A stretch of 64,000 nt of DNA from Rhodopseudomonas faecalis (GCF_003217325.1 NZ_QJTI01000001.1:1-64000), one strand, 5' to 3'; counted from the stretch's first letter, positions 47,417 to 58,814 are shown. Made by a program: numbers and translations. Notes: generated by a model not told the origin, from the letters alone.

Positions 47417-47579
47417 AGCTCGCGGGTTTGGCCGTCGCGGTGGTCGCTCAGCGCTCGCTCCGCCAGCGCGTCGAGCTTGCCGGAGGCGGCGTCGAAGGCA
47501 TCGAACCAGGCGCGAAACCGCGCCAGATCGCCGGGGGCGAGCGCTGCGATGGCTTTTCGATGTCTTCGACGCTGCTCAT
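47413..47579 (-). pseudogene. Antitoxin-like gene remnant, copy B (frameshifted)
   Basis: From the ATG at 47579 the sequence matches copy A, but one T is missing in the run after MSSVEDIEK, which shifts the frame. After the shift the rest can be read as FRAWFDAFDAASGKLDAL, then AERALSDHRDGQTREL and a stop. Relative to copy A it lacks RFDDRIARDA. It is followed by the toxin fragment. Confidence 0.65.
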
Positions 47580-47595
47580 CGGCGCAGATTAGCAG
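47485..47595. repeat. Direct repeat flanking the accessory cassette, copy B
   Basis: This is the same sequence as 44709-44821 in the same orientation, about 2.8 kb away. Together they bracket the three-gene cassette and mark a duplication of the toxin-antitoxin locus. Confidence 0.9.
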
Positions 47596-47698
47596 TATTG
47601 CGATTTATCGAAAAGTGGCTCTGGATGCCGCTGCTGCGGCGCGACAGGCTCTATCTTCGCTGCGGTGCTGCAAGTTGCGATGACGCACCGCCCGTCGC

Positions 47699-47752
47699 GA
47701 TCCCGGGTCTGCGAAGCAGCACTGCGTGCTGCATCGCGCCCGGGATGACGAG
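47699..47752. repeat. Dispersed inverted repeat, family D-like short form
   Basis: Bounded by gatcccgggtctgcg and cgcgcccgggatgacg with gcagcactgcgtgctgc in the centre, it forms a long hairpin. It lies between the toxin-antitoxin remnant and the groEL terminator and accounts for the remaining gene-free sequence there. Confidence 0.65.
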
Positions 47753-47768
47753 ATAATATCACCCAAAC

Positions 47769-47795
47769 AAAAAGCCCGGGATTGCTCCCGGGCTT
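47769..47795 (-). terminator. Rho-independent terminator of groESL
   Basis: On the minus strand the perfect stem agcccggga/tcccgggct with a short loop is followed by a run of T, 30 bp after the groEL stop codon. Confidence 0.9.
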
Positions 47796-47824
47796 CGTTG
47801 TGTTTGCGATCGAAGGTGGCTGGA

Positions 47825-49498
<1,674 letters not shown>

Positions 49499-49612
49499 TC
49501 ATCCTGAGCGCGGGGCGGGTGCCGGCCGCGCCTCCAAGGGCGAGGGGAACGGTGATCAGTGGACGGATGTTCGACCTGCGAGCCGTGGCCCGGCCGGTCG
49601 AACGGCGCAGGC

Positions 49613-49927
49613 TTAGGCAGCCTTCTTCTTGCTGCCGGCGTCGGTCAGCACGCCCAGGATGTCGCTCTCCTTCATGATCAGGAGTTCCTGGCCGTCGATC
49701 TTCACCTCGGTGCCGGACCACTTGCCGAACAGCACGCGGTCGCCAACCTGGATGTCGATCGGGATCAGCTTGCCGGTTTCGTCGCGGCCGCCCGGGCCAA
49801 CGGCGACGACTTCGCCCTGCGAGGGCTTTTCCTTGGCGCTGTCAGGGATGATGATACCACCGGCGGTCTTCTCTTCGGCGTCGATGCGCTTGACCACGAC
49901 GCGGTCGTGAAGCGGACGGAAGTTCAT
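49613..49927 (-). CDS. groES: 10-kDa co-chaperonin GroES
   Basis: The 104-residue protein caps the GroEL chamber. The start [23 protein letters not shown] includes the mobile loop, and [14 protein letters not shown] is also typical. AGGAGG precedes the ATG on the minus strand. Two CIRCE-like repeats lie 130-220 bp upstream. Confidence 0.96.
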   Translation of the reverse strand: MNFRPLHDRVVVKRIDAEEKTAGGIIIPDSAKEKPSQGEVVAVGPGGRDETGKLIPIDIQVGDRVLFGKWSGTEVKIDGQELLIMKESDILGVLTDAGSKKKAA

Positions 49928-50056
49928 ACAAGTCCTCCTAAGTTTCTGAAGTTATTCATGAAAGTGAATATAGCAGTCGCGCGGACAGAGTGCCAGCGCG
50001 CGTGGCCAGGACATAGGGCAGCGCATTCGGTTCAACAAGGGTCTGGCCCAAAAAAA

Positions 50057-50083
50057 TTGGCACTCATCTGGAACGATTGCTAA
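50057..50083. promoter_or_regulatory. CIRCE operator of groESL
   Basis: The sequence ttggcactc-N9-gattgctaa differs from the CIRCE consensus TTAGCACTC-N9-GAGTGCTAA at only one position in each arm, with exact spacing. It is the expected binding site of the heat-shock repressor HrcA, about 130 bp before the groES start. Confidence 0.82.
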
Positions 50084-50123
50084 CGGCGCGGAAAGCGGCG
50101 GCTGAAGATCGCTGCCCAGGCTG

Positions 50124-50150
50124 TTAGCAGTCGGCGTAAGTCGCTGCTAA
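50124..50150. promoter_or_regulatory. Second, degenerate CIRCE-like element
   Basis: A perfect 7-bp inverted repeat, ttagcag/ctgctaa, with 13 bases between has the same 27-bp span as CIRCE. The left arm ttagcagtc matches the consensus 8 of 9 and the right arm cgctgctaa 6 of 9. It starts 67 bp from the first element, toward the usg gene. Confidence 0.5.
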
Positions 50151-50241
50151 TGCTCATGAATTCAACGGAACGTTAAATTTTTAGGCTTGAGATCAAGCGT
50201 TGTCGTGCGTCAGGATTTTCATGCAAGCAAAGGAGGTTGGC

Positions 50242-50526
50242 ATGAGTTCGGTGGACGGCGTTTCCAGCGACTTTCGCAAGATGGTGCTGGGTTATGGGTT
50301 GACCACGGCGGAGATCTTGTACCGCCGGCCGGATCGCGATTGGCTGCTGCAGAGCTATGTCTGGCAGCAATACGACCTGTATCCGCATTTCCCGGCGCTG
50401 AAAGAGTTTCTCAGTTTTTGGGAAAGCAAGCTGGACGGCAAGCTGTTCGCCGTGACGGTCGCCCACTCCAAGCTGGTCAAGCCGGCCGAAATGCGCGCCG
50501 TGGACGGCGTGTTCCGGCTGCATTGA
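50242..50526 (+). CDS. Usg family protein
   Basis: The 94-residue soluble protein matches the alphaproteobacterial Usg family: GLTTAEILYRRPDRDWLLQ, then YVWQQYDLYPHFP, and VAHSKLVKPAEMRAVDG. The function of the family is not known; the name comes from its position in some tryptophan operons. The start at 50242 has a consensus AAGGAGG site. It is transcribed away from groESL, so the second CIRCE-like element lies just upstream of it and could affect it too. Confidence 0.85.
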   Translation: MSSVDGVSSDFRKMVLGYGLTTAEILYRRPDRDWLLQSYVWQQYDLYPHFPALKEFLSFWESKLDGKLFAVTVAHSKLVKPAEMRAVDGVFRLH

Positions 50527-50577
50527 CGGCGGTGCCGGCCGGCGCCTGATGCGCCGGTCGGGTGTTTTCGGACGAAG

Positions 50578-51831
50578 TTAGGGCCAGGTCAGCACGCCGA
50601 CCACGGCGCCGATCAGGCAGGTGGTCAGGGTGCCGGACACCAGCGATTTCAGGCCGAGGCTGGCGATTTCCTCGCGCCGCTCCGGCGCCATCGCGCCAAG
50701 GCCGCCGATCATGATGCCGAGGCTGCCGAAATTGGCAAAGCCGCACATCGCATACAGCATGATCAGCTTGGAGCGCGGATCGAGCGCGTCGGCCGGCAAT
50801 TTTGCAAAATCGAGATAGGCGATCAGCTCGTTGAGCACGGTCTTGATGCCCATCAGCGAGCCGGCGGTGACCGCCTGCTGCCAGGGCAGGCCGAGCAGCC
50901 AGCACACCGGCGCCATCACATAGCCAAGCAGCCGTTGCAGCGTGACCGGCTCGCCGCCCAGGTTCGGCAGCAGACCGAGCCCGGCATTGAGCAGGTACAC
51001 CAGCGCTACCAGCACGATCAGCATCGCCACGATATGCAGCAGCAGTTCCAGGCCAGCCACGGTGCCCTTGGAAATCGCGTCCATGGTGCCGTGGCATTCG
51101 GCGGCGGGATCGACGCTGCCGCCGGTGCGATAGGTTCCGGTTTCGGGAACCATGATCAGGCTGATCAGGATCGCCGCCGGCGCACCGATCACCGAGGCGA
51201 TCACGAAATGCGCGGCGGCATCGGGGATCACCGGCGCCAGCAGCGTGGCATAGAGCGCCAGCACCGTGCCGGCGATGCCGGCCATGCCGCCAGTCATTAC
51301 CAAGAACAGCTCGCTGCGGGTCAGCTTGGCGAGATAGGGCCGGATGAACAGCGGCGCTTCGACCATGCCCAGAAACACATTGGCGGCGGTCGACAGTCCG
51401 ACCGCGCCGCCGACCCCAAGTGTGCGGCCGAGCAGCCAGGACAGGCCGCGCACGATCGGCGGCAGGATGCGCCAGTAGAACAACAGCGTGGTCAGCACGC
51501 TCATCACCAGCACGATCGGCAGCGCCTGCAGGGCCAGGATGAAGGTGGCATTGGGATTGGTGACGTCGAACGGCAGCGCGCCGCCGCCGAGATAGCCGAA
51601 CACAAAGCTGGTGCCGGCGCGGGTCGCGCTGGAGATCGCCCCGACCGCGTCGTTGACCACGTCAAAGGCATGGGCCACGCCCGGCAGCTTGAGCAGCACG
51701 AGCGCGGTGGCAAACGTCGCCAGCACGCCGATCGCGACCTGTCGGAACGACACCGCACCACGGTTTTCGCCGAACGACCACGCAATCATGAGCAAAGCGA
51801 AAACGCCGAACGCAGACTGTAGTTGAAGCAT
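50578..51831 (-). CDS. Concentrative nucleoside transporter (NupC/CNT family)
   Basis: The 417-residue membrane protein carries the CNT signatures GMVEAPLFIRPYL and GGMAGIAGTVLALY. NELIAYLDF and the C-terminal CGFANFGSLGIMIGGLG complete the pattern. It imports nucleosides with protons or sodium. The start at 51831 is the family-typical LQLQSAFGVFALLMIAWSFGENR opening. It would supply bases to the purine salvage enzymes found elsewhere in the window (guaC, gpt), which is inference. Confidence 0.92.
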   Translation of the reverse strand: MLQLQSAFGVFALLMIAWSFGENRGAVSFRQVAIGVLATFATALVLLKLPGVAHAFDVVNDAVGAISSATRAGTSFVFGYLGGGALPFDVTNPNATFILALQALPIVLVMSVLTTLLFYWRILPPIVRGLSWLLGRTLGVGGAVGLSTAANVFLGMVEAPLFIRPYLAKLTRSELFLVMTGGMAGIAGTVLALYATLLAPVIPDAAAHFVIASVIGAPAAILISLIMVPETGTYRTGGSVDPAAECHGTMDAISKGTVAGLELLLHIVAMLIVLVALVYLLNAGLGLLPNLGGEPVTLQRLLGYVMAPVCWLLGLPWQQAVTAGSLMGIKTVLNELIAYLDFAKLPADALDPRSKLIMLYAMCGFANFGSLGIMIGGLGAMAPERREEIASLGLKSLVSGTLTTCLIGAVVGVLTWP

Positions 51832-52039
51832 GATCACCCCAAAACCCTTGCGACGAGTAGGCCACCGCGGCGTGCGAAGCAAGTCAGCCGAAATGCTGTG
51901 GTGTCGTAGTGGGGAGGGCGGCCGGCGGCGGGCCCTGGGTTAATCGGTGGTGAATGAAATCGGGTGTTTCCGTAGGGATCATTCACGCACCAGTTATTGG
52001 TCTGTTCTATAGCCTTGAGCTCACGCGTCGGGCACACAG

Positions 52040-54232
52040 ATGGCTGTTGTCAGGGATTTTGTCGCCAACCTATTCCGTCGTCTGAAGGGCGGTCCTGCGC
52101 TATTGGTGCGGCTGCTGCGACCTTATGCCAGCCTGCTGGTGGCGGCCTCGGTGATCGGCACGGTGTGGGCCGGCATTCTGTACAGCATTTCGGTCGAGCG
52201 CGCCCGCACCGAGCGCGCGGTGCTGAAGGACAACAACAATCTTGCCCGGGTGTTCGAGGAGCAGATCATCCGCTCGATCAAGGCGGCCGACCAGACCCTG
52301 CTCTATGTCCGCGACTCCTATTCCAAGAACCCCGACCGCTTCGACATGTCACTGTGGTCGAAGAACAGCCAGTTTCTCTCGGACTTCTCATTCCAGGTGG
52401 TGGTGATCGGCAAGGACGGCATCATGCTGGCCAGCAATATCGATCCCAATCTCAAGGGCGTCGATCTGCATGATCGCGAACATTTCCGGGTCCATGCCGA
52501 TGGCACCGACGACTTCCTGTTCATCAGCAAGCCTGTGTTCGGTCGCGTCTCCAACAAATGGTCGATCCAGCTGACGCGCCGCATCATCCTGCAGGACGGC
52601 TCGTTCGGCGGCGTGGTGGTGGTGTCGCTCGATCCGGATTATCTGGCGCGGTTCTATGGCTCGGTCGAGATCGGCAAAAAAGGCGCGGTCACTGTGGTCG
52701 GGCTGGACGGCATCGTTCGCGCCCGCGGCGCCTCGGGTACGGCGGTGATCGGGACATCGATCCGCAATGGCCGGCTGATGTCGGAACTGGCGGCGCAGCG
52801 CCGCAGCGGAACGTTCACCGCGCCGAGTGCGTTCGACGGCATTGAGCGCGTCTATTCGTTCCGCCAAGTCGCCGATTATCCGCTGGTTGTCACCGTCGGC
52901 CAGGCCATTGACGAAGTGTTCGCCACCTATCGCAGCGACCGCGACAAGAACCTGATGGTCGGCGCGCTGCTGACTTTGGTGATTGTTGTGGTGTCGGCGC
53001 TGATCATCCGCTACCAGACGGGGCTCGCCAAATCCCGCGATGCCGCCGAGCGTGGCACCCGGGCGCGCTCGGAATTTTTGGCGATGATGAGCCACGAAAT
53101 CCGTACGCCGATGAATGGCGTGATCGGACTAGCCGACCTGCTGGTGACCGCCAACCTGCCGCCCGAGCAGAAGAAGATCGCGATCACGCTGCGCGAGTCC
53201 GCCGACTATCTGCTGCAACTGCTCAACGACGTGCTGGATTTCTCAAAGCTCGACGCGCACCGGCTGGAAATCGAGCGCGTCGAATTCAACCTGCATCGCT
53301 CGGTACAGGCCACCATCGACCTGCTGTCGCCGCGCGCTCATGAAAAGGGCCTGACGCTGACCGCGAGCTTCGGGCCGAGCGTGCCCGAGCTTATCCGCGG
53401 CGATCAGGCCCGGATTCGCCAGGTGCTGTTCAATCTGGTCGGCAACGCCATCAAATTCACCGAAACCGGCTCGGTGAAGGTCATGGTCGAAGCCGCGCCC
53501 GCCGGCCTTGCGCCAGCGAGACTGGTGTTCAAGGTGATCGATACCGGCGTCGGTATTCCCCGGGAGGCATTCGGCCTGCTGTTTCGCGAATTCTCGCAGG
53601 CCGATAGCTCGATTTCGCGGCGCTTTGGCGGCACCGGCCTTGGCCTTGCGATCTGCAAGCGGCTGGTAACGTGCATGGGCGGCGAGATCTCGGTGCAGAG
53701 CACGGTCGGCCAGGGCAGCACGTTCCAGTTCTCGGTGCCGATCGAGCCAATCATCGAAGAGGATATCGCGGCACGCGGCGATCAGCCCGCCGCCGCCTAT
53801 GTCGATGAGGCGCAGCCCGAGGCGGCCGCGATCACACCGCCGCTGCGGGTGCTGGTCGCCGAAGACAACGTCACCAATCAGTTCGTGATCCGCAAACTTT
53901 TGGAAAGCCTCGGCCACGAGGCTGATCTGGTCGACAATGGCGTGCATGCGCTCGAAGCCGTTCAGAACCACCATTACGATCTGGTGCTGATGGACATCAT
54001 GATGCCGGATATGGACGGGCTGGCCGCGACCCGCGCCATCCGCCGGCTGCCGCCGCCGCTGCGCGATATCTACATCGTGGCGCTGACCGCCAATGCCAGC
54101 GCCCAGGACCGTCTCACCTGTCTGGCCGCGGGCATGAATGATTTCGTCAGCAAGCCGGTGACGGGAAAACCGCTCGCCGCGGCGTTGCAGCGTGCCACCG
54201 CGGCCATGCAGCACGAGCGAATGATCGCATGA
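52040..54232 (+). CDS. Hybrid sensor histidine kinase with Cache-type sensor and REC domain
   Basis: The 730-residue protein has membrane segments at about 31-50 and 305-324 around a periplasmic double-Cache-like domain with the DREHF motif. The kinase core has H352 in [12 protein letters not shown], the N box VGNAIKF, the G boxes DTGVGIP and [10 protein letters not shown]. The receiver domain has EDN, D652 in [11 protein letters not shown] and K705. The H box and receiver differ from those of the kinase at 22.9 kb, so the two are of separate lineages despite the same layout. A small unknown gene follows 50 bp downstream. Confidence 0.92.
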   Translation: MAVVRDFVANLFRRLKGGPALLVRLLRPYASLLVAASVIGTVWAGILYSISVERARTERAVLKDNNNLARVFEEQIIRSIKAADQTLLYVRDSYSKNPDRFDMSLWSKNSQFLSDFSFQVVVIGKDGIMLASNIDPNLKGVDLHDREHFRVHADGTDDFLFISKPVFGRVSNKWSIQLTRRIILQDGSFGGVVVVSLDPDYLARFYGSVEIGKKGAVTVVGLDGIVRARGASGTAVIGTSIRNGRLMSELAAQRRSGTFTAPSAFDGIERVYSFRQVADYPLVVTVGQAIDEVFATYRSDRDKNLMVGALLTLVIVVVSALIIRYQTGLAKSRDAAERGTRARSEFLAMMSHEIRTPMNGVIGLADLLVTANLPPEQKKIAITLRESADYLLQLLNDVLDFSKLDAHRLEIERVEFNLHRSVQATIDLLSPRAHEKGLTLTASFGPSVPELIRGDQARIRQVLFNLVGNAIKFTETGSVKVMVEAAPAGLAPARLVFKVIDTGVGIPREAFGLLFREFSQADSSISRRFGGTGLGLAICKRLVTCMGGEISVQSTVGQGSTFQFSVPIEPIIEEDIAARGDQPAAAYVDEAQPEAAAITPPLRVLVAEDNVTNQFVIRKLLESLGHEADLVDNGVHALEAVQNHHYDLVLMDIMMPDMDGLAATRAIRRLPPPLRDIYIVALTANASAQDRLTCLAAGMNDFVSKPVTGKPLAAALQRATAAMQHERMIA

Positions 54233-54282
54233 CCACGCCCGATCTCGCGCAAGACGAAGCGGCAGAAACAGGAGCGAGTTGA

Positions 54283-54537
54283 ATGATCGGCGATGTGATT
54301 GAGATCGAGCGCGTCAAATACATGCTGGCGCGCTCCGGCCTGGGCGAGGCCGCGCCCGAGCAGCAACAACTGACCGATCCCATGCTTGCGGTCACCGACG
54401 CGCCGTCGATCGTGAGCGAGCTGCCTGAAGGTGAGACCGCACAGGCCGCGTCACTGCAGCCGTTCGAGCGCAGGCTTTTCGGCTTGAAGCCAATGGTCGG
54501 GATCGGCCGGGTGCATGAGCGCTGCGAAGCCGGCTAG
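54283..54537 (+). CDS. Small hypothetical protein downstream of the hybrid kinase
   Basis: The 84-residue soluble protein has AGGAG nine bases before its ATG and lies 50 bp after the kinase gene on the same strand, so it may be cotranscribed. It is acidic, with Gln/Glu-rich and Pro-containing segments and a basic end. No family was recognised and no signalling motif is visible. Confidence 0.5.
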   Translation: MIGDVIEIERVKYMLARSGLGEAAPEQQQLTDPMLAVTDAPSIVSELPEGETAQAASLQPFERRLFGLKPMVGIGRVHERCEAG

Positions 54538-54563
54538 TTGCCTAAGCACGGCGAGGCGTGTGC

Positions 54564-55325
54564 TCAGCCGCGCCCGACAAACGGCATCTGGCTGGCCATC
54601 ACCGTCATGAACAGCACGTTGGCGTCGAGCGGCCGGGTTGCCATATAGACCAGCGCTTCGGCGACATTGCTGACATCCATCCGTGGCTCAATCAGCGTGT
54701 CGCCCGACGGCTGCAAAATGCCGGCTGCCATCCGTTCGGTCATCTCGGTGGCGGCATTGCCGATGTCGATCTGGCCGCAGGCGATATCATAGGCGCGGCC
54801 ATCGAGCGCGGTGGCTTTGGTCAGGCCGGTGATGGCGTGTTTAGTCGCGGTGTAGGCCGCCGAGAACGGCCGCGGCGCGTGCGCCGAGATCGAGCCGTTG
54901 TTGATGATGCGGCCGCCGCGCGGGCTCTGCTGCTTCATGATGCGGAACGCATGCTGGCTGCACAGAAACGGCGCGGTCAGATTGGTATCAACCACCGCCT
55001 GCCACTGCGCCAGCGACACATCCTCGAACGGTAGCGGCGGCGCGCCGATCCCGGCATTGTTGAACAGCAGATCGAGCCGGCCAAAGGTCGCGACCGTGCG
55101 CTCGAACAGCGCGGCGATCGAGGCCGGATCGGTCATATCGGCCGGCACCACCAGCGTGCGGCCGCCGGCGGCGCTGGCGGCCTCTGCGGTGTCGTTGAGC
55201 GTTTCGATGCGGCGCCCGGTCAGCACCACGATGAAGCCGACCTTGATCAGCGCCAGCGCGCAGGCGCGGCCGATGCCCGAGCCGGCGCCGGTGACGATCG
55301 CGATTTTGTTGGTGTTGGCCGTCAT
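54564..55325 (-). CDS. Short-chain dehydrogenase/reductase (SDR)
   Basis: The 253-residue classical SDR has the cofactor motif TGAGSGIG, the NNAG motif ([12 protein letters not shown]) and the catalytic YTATK (after [16 protein letters not shown]). The active-site Ser is in GSISA. It is a cytosolic NAD(P)-dependent oxidoreductase of unknown substrate. It follows the GNAT gene with a 29-bp gap on the same strand. Confidence 0.9.
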   Translation of the reverse strand: MTANTNKIAIVTGAGSGIGRACALALIKVGFIVVLTGRRIETLNDTAEAASAAGGRTLVVPADMTDPASIAALFERTVATFGRLDLLFNNAGIGAPPLPFEDVSLAQWQAVVDTNLTAPFLCSQHAFRIMKQQSPRGGRIINNGSISAHAPRPFSAAYTATKHAITGLTKATALDGRAYDIACGQIDIGNAATEMTERMAAGILQPSGDTLIEPRMDVSNVAEALVYMATRPLDANVLFMTVMASQMPFVGRG

Positions 55326-55354
55326 GCTCTTGATCGCTAGCTCGCGCGCGCCGC

Positions 55355-55894
55355 TCAGGCTGCGTTCAGCTCGCGCAGCATGTAGCAGGCTTCGGCGTCA
55401 TAGCTTGCCAGTTTGTCGGCCAACGCCTGATCCTGCAATGGGCTAAAACCCTGGCGCCGCCAGAACGAGGACGAGTTGTTGACCGCCACCAGCGAGAGGT
55501 TGCGATGCTGCTGCGCGCTCGCGTGCTGCACCAGCCTGGTGACGATGCGGGGGCCGGCCCCCAGGCCGCGCGCCTGCGGCAGCAGTGCCAGATCGTGCAG
55601 ATAATAGGTCGAGGCCGGCGCGGGCAGGGTGCCGAGCATGATGTTGAGTGCGGGCGGCTGCCCAAGATGCCAGGGGTGGCTGATCATGTAGCCGAGCGGT
55701 CCGGACTGGCTGTCGAGGATGAAGCAGCCGTCGGGATAGAGCGTCAGCCGTTCGGCAAACACCGCGTCATCCTCAGGGTATGCGACATGTACGCGCGCGG
55801 CGATGCTGGCCACGGCGCCGAGGTCGCCTTCGGTCATGGCGCGCCAGGTGGCGGAAGATTGCGGCGGAGTGGAATTTGCGGGAGTGTCGGTCAT
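55355..55894 (-). CDS. GNAT-family N-acetyltransferase
   Basis: The 179-residue protein has the GNAT pattern. It has a variable start, a central beta strand [18 protein letters not shown] with the acetyl-CoA-binding Q/RxxGxG/A-like loop (QARGLGAG), and a final strand [15 protein letters not shown]. The first 20 residues are a low-complexity Ser/Thr/Pro stretch. The target amine is unknown. It lies 152 bp downstream of the Anbu operon on the same strand, so a link to that system is possible but unproven. Confidence 0.85.
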   Translation of the reverse strand: MTDTPANSTPPQSSATWRAMTEGDLGAVASIAARVHVAYPEDDAVFAERLTLYPDGCFILDSQSGPLGYMISHPWHLGQPPALNIMLGTLPAPASTYYLHDLALLPQARGLGAGPRIVTRLVQHASAQQHRNLSLVAVNNSSSFWRRQGFSPLQDQALADKLASYDAEACYMLRELNAA

Positions 55895-56046
55895 GGTCGG
55901 TGATTTCGGGGACAGGAACTAAGCGCCCGGCGGCCTGCAAGGCTGCTCCGGGAACGGCAGGCCACACGCGGATCGGCATTGTGGCGCGACCCAGAACCTA
56001 GCAGCTCTCAGCTCGCGATGGCCACCGCAAATCGTCGCTGCGGCAA

Positions 56047-56799
56047 TCAGCTCTGCGACTGGGTTTTGTAGGGCGGCAGCGGGATGTTTTTGTGCGCGGC
56101 GCGCAGCGCCGCCGACCAGCGTGAGCGCAGATCGTGGAAATAGGGCTCGCCGGCTTCGACGCGGTGATGCAGATCGGCATCGCACACGCCATCACGCACC
56201 ACCAGCACGTCGAGCGGCAGGCCGACGCCGAGATTGGAGCGCATGGTCGAGTCCATCGAGATCAGCCCGGTCTTGAGCGCCTCATAGAGCTCGATATCGT
56301 AGTGCATGGCGCGGTCCAGCACCGGCTTGCCGTATTTGTGCTCGCCGATTTGCAAGTACGGCGTATCGATGGTGCATTCGATGAAGTTGCCGGCCGGATA
56401 GACCATGAACAGCCGCATCTTCTCGCCCTTGATCTGGCCGCCGAACAGAAACGACACCTCGGCCAAAATGTCCTCGGCGCGCAGGGCCGGGCCTTCGGTG
56501 GCGTTGATATGGCGGATGGCGCGGCCGATGCGCTGCGCGGCCTTGAACATGCTGGGGGCGTTCATCAGCGTTTCCGGCTCGCCCTCGGGGGAGTCGGGCA
56601 GGCCTTCATTCAGCGTGCTGAGCACCGATTGGCTGATCGCGAGATTGCCGGCGGCGGCCACCGCCAAGATCCGCTCGCCCGGCTTGCTGAATACGTGCAG
56701 CTTGCGGAACGTCGAGACGTTGTCGAGCCCGGCATTGGTCCGGGTGTCGGCAATCATCACCAGCCCTTCGCGCACCAGCAATCCGCAACAATAGGTCAT
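56047..56799 (-). CDS. Anbu-type proteasome-like peptidase
   Basis: The 250-residue protein is an Ntn-hydrolase of the Anbu family, a bacterial relative of the HslV and 20S proteasome subunits. The N terminus MTYCCGLLVREGL, then VMIADTRTNAGLDNVSTFRK, exposes the Thr nucleophile after Met removal. The Asp in SDTR-like position and a Lys in the expected region (RKLHVF) complete the site. The start at 56799 is chosen so that Thr becomes the second residue. Its neighbours (transglutaminase-like, alpha-E, ATP-grasp) are the canonical partners. Substrates are not known. Confidence 0.9.
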   Translation of the reverse strand: MTYCCGLLVREGLVMIADTRTNAGLDNVSTFRKLHVFSKPGERILAVAAAGNLAISQSVLSTLNEGLPDSPEGEPETLMNAPSMFKAAQRIGRAIRHINATEGPALRAEDILAEVSFLFGGQIKGEKMRLFMVYPAGNFIECTIDTPYLQIGEHKYGKPVLDRAMHYDIELYEALKTGLISMDSTMRSNLGVGLPLDVLVVRDGVCDADLHHRVEAGEPYFHDLRSRWSAALRAAHKNIPLPPYKTQSQS

Positions 56800-56880
56800 C
56801 GAAAATCCCCCGATCTGCGGCGCGTTGCTACACAGCTGCGGCGCGGACGGCAACAATCACTTCGCGAAGAGAGCGGCCAA

Positions 56881-57717
56881 TCACCTCAGGACCCGGGTGT
56901 GATTCGGCCGACCGACCGGCTCGACCTTGACCTCGACCGCCAGTGTTTCAGTGCCGCCGCCAAAACGGGTGCCGCGCACCGGGGCCGCGCCGAGATAATC
57001 GAGGCCGACCGCAAACCGGGCATGGGCCTCGGTGGTGCAGATCGCATTGGCCGGATCGAACCCGACCCAGCCGAGGCTCGGGATATAGGCCTCGGCCCAG
57101 GCATGGCCGGCTTCCTGATGGACGATGCCGTCGGCACGCAGGAAATGACCGGCGACATAGCGCGCCGGCACGCCGCCCCGGCGCGCGCAGGCGATGAAAA
57201 TATGGGCGTAATCCTGACAGACGCCGCGTTTCAGGGCAAAGGCCTCGGCAGCCGACGTGCCGCTATGGGTCGGGTCGGTGTCGAAGGTGACGATCTCATT
57301 GATCTTCTTCATCAGCGCGTGCAGGAAACCGAGCACGTCGTCGCCGAAATCGCCGCGCAGTTCCTGTGCCAGCCGGGTCATGGCCGGGCTCGCCTCGGTG
57401 AGCGCGGTCGAGCGCAAAAACAGGCTGGGCGGGAACCGCTCATCGGTTCCCTTGAGCACGCCGCCAGTGTCCGAGGTCTCGATCAGCCCCTCGACATGAA
57501 TGGCGAGATCGGCGATCGGCCCATGGCTGAGCACATGGGTCAGGTTGCCGAACGCATCGATATGGCTGTCGAGCTTGGTATCGCTCGAGGTTTCGATCTG
57601 CCAGCGCACGACATATTGGCCGTCGTGGCTGCTCGGCGACATCCGCAGCACCTGGATCACCCCCGAAGCCGGCGGCTCGTAGCGATAAGTGGTCGAGTGA
57701 GCGATACGTAAGCGCAT
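56881..57717 (-). CDS. Transglutaminase-like cysteine protease of the Anbu operon
   Basis: The 278-residue protein has an N-terminal beta domain followed by the transglutaminase core with a complete triad: Cys167 in KRGVCQDYAH, His205 in GHAWAEAYIP and Asp221 in WVGFDPANA. Members of this group are thought to act as peptidases or amide-bond hydrolases rather than cross-linking enzymes. It starts 30 bp after the alpha-E gene and is followed 81 bp later by Anbu, so it is part of one operon. Confidence 0.9.
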   Translation of the reverse strand: MRLRIAHSTTYRYEPPASGVIQVLRMSPSSHDGQYVVRWQIETSSDTKLDSHIDAFGNLTHVLSHGPIADLAIHVEGLIETSDTGGVLKGTDERFPPSLFLRSTALTEASPAMTRLAQELRGDFGDDVLGFLHALMKKINEIVTFDTDPTHSGTSAAEAFALKRGVCQDYAHIFIACARRGGVPARYVAGHFLRADGIVHQEAGHAWAEAYIPSLGWVGFDPANAICTTEAHARFAVGLDYLGAAPVRGTRFGGGTETLAVEVKVEPVGRPNHTRVLR

Positions 57718-57747
57718 CTTATCAAGGGTCCGGCGGCGTGAGATCGG

Positions 57748-58692
57748 TCAGGTCAGGTATTGTCGGGCGATGATTTCGCCAAGCCGGGCGTTATCTGCAA
57801 TAAACTCCTGGATGAATTCGTGCACGCCACGCTGGAAAATGTCTTCAATTTGACTCTGTTCCAGCCTGTTGCGAATGCCGCGCGCATGGCGCTGTGCCGC
57901 GCCGTGCCGGCCATAGGCGACGCCGATCTGGTCGAGATTGGTGACCAAATTCTCGTAGCACGAGGCCAGTGAGCGCGGCAGCGAGTCGTTCAGGATCAGC
58001 AGATCGGCGATCAGCCAGGGTTGCAGGGTCTGACGATAGACCCAGTGATAGGCGGTGAGCGCCGACACCGAACGCAGGATCGACGACCACTGATAGTAAT
58101 CGAGTGGCCCGCCGATATGTTCCTGGTCCGGCAGCAGCAAATGATATTTCACGTCGAGAATGCGCGCGGTGTTGTCGGCGCGTTCCAGATGCAGGCCGAG
58201 CCGCGAGAACCAATAGGCGTCGTTGCGCAGCATGGTGCGATAGGCGCAGCCATCAAAGCGCAGCGAGGTTTCCTGCACGAAACGCAGGAACCTTGAGATG
58301 TCTTCGCGGCTGACCGCGCCGGAACTCCAGGATTCGCGCAACTCGATCCAGGCGCCGTTGATGGCGTCCCACATCTCGCCGGTCAGCGCGGTGCGCACCG
58401 CGCGGGCGTTGAGCCGGGCGTTCTGGATGCAGTTGCGGATCGACGACGGATTGTCTTCCGAGAACGACAGATATTCGACGACGTTGCGCTCATTGGCTTC
58501 GTCGTAATGTTGGTGGAAACTCGAGGACACGCCGACCGTGAGCAGCGCGCTTTCCCACTCATTGGTATGGCCGATATAGGTGCTCGGCAATGAGGTCAGC
58601 CGCTGCGTGGCTTCGATCGAGCGGGCGACATATTCGGCGCGCTCGACATAGCGCGCCAGCCAGAACAGGTTTTCAGCAGTGCGGGACAGCAT
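57748..58692 (-). CDS. Alpha-E domain protein
   Basis: The 314-residue all-helical protein begins with the family hallmark MLSRTAENLFWLARYVERAE. It also carries RTMLRNDAYWFSRLGLHLERADNTARILDVKY, rich in conserved Arg, Glu and Trp. The alpha-E domain is found beside circularly permuted ATP-grasp proteins and Anbu. Its biochemical role is not established. Confidence 0.92.
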   Translation of the reverse strand: MLSRTAENLFWLARYVERAEYVARSIEATQRLTSLPSTYIGHTNEWESALLTVGVSSSFHQHYDEANERNVVEYLSFSEDNPSSIRNCIQNARLNARAVRTALTGEMWDAINGAWIELRESWSSGAVSREDISRFLRFVQETSLRFDGCAYRTMLRNDAYWFSRLGLHLERADNTARILDVKYHLLLPDQEHIGGPLDYYQWSSILRSVSALTAYHWVYRQTLQPWLIADLLILNDSLPRSLASCYENLVTNLDQIGVAYGRHGAAQRHARGIRNRLEQSQIEDIFQRGVHEFIQEFIADNARLGEIIARQYLT

Positions 58693-58814
58693 GGTCGTTC
58701 CTTTCCCGCGCGGCGCGGGAGAGCGGAGCCCAAAGCCGCACGCCGCGGCCGAGGTGGCGGGAGCCGCAAGCCGGCGCTGCGGCGCGTGACCGATAGCGGG
58801 GGCCGGGGGCCTGA

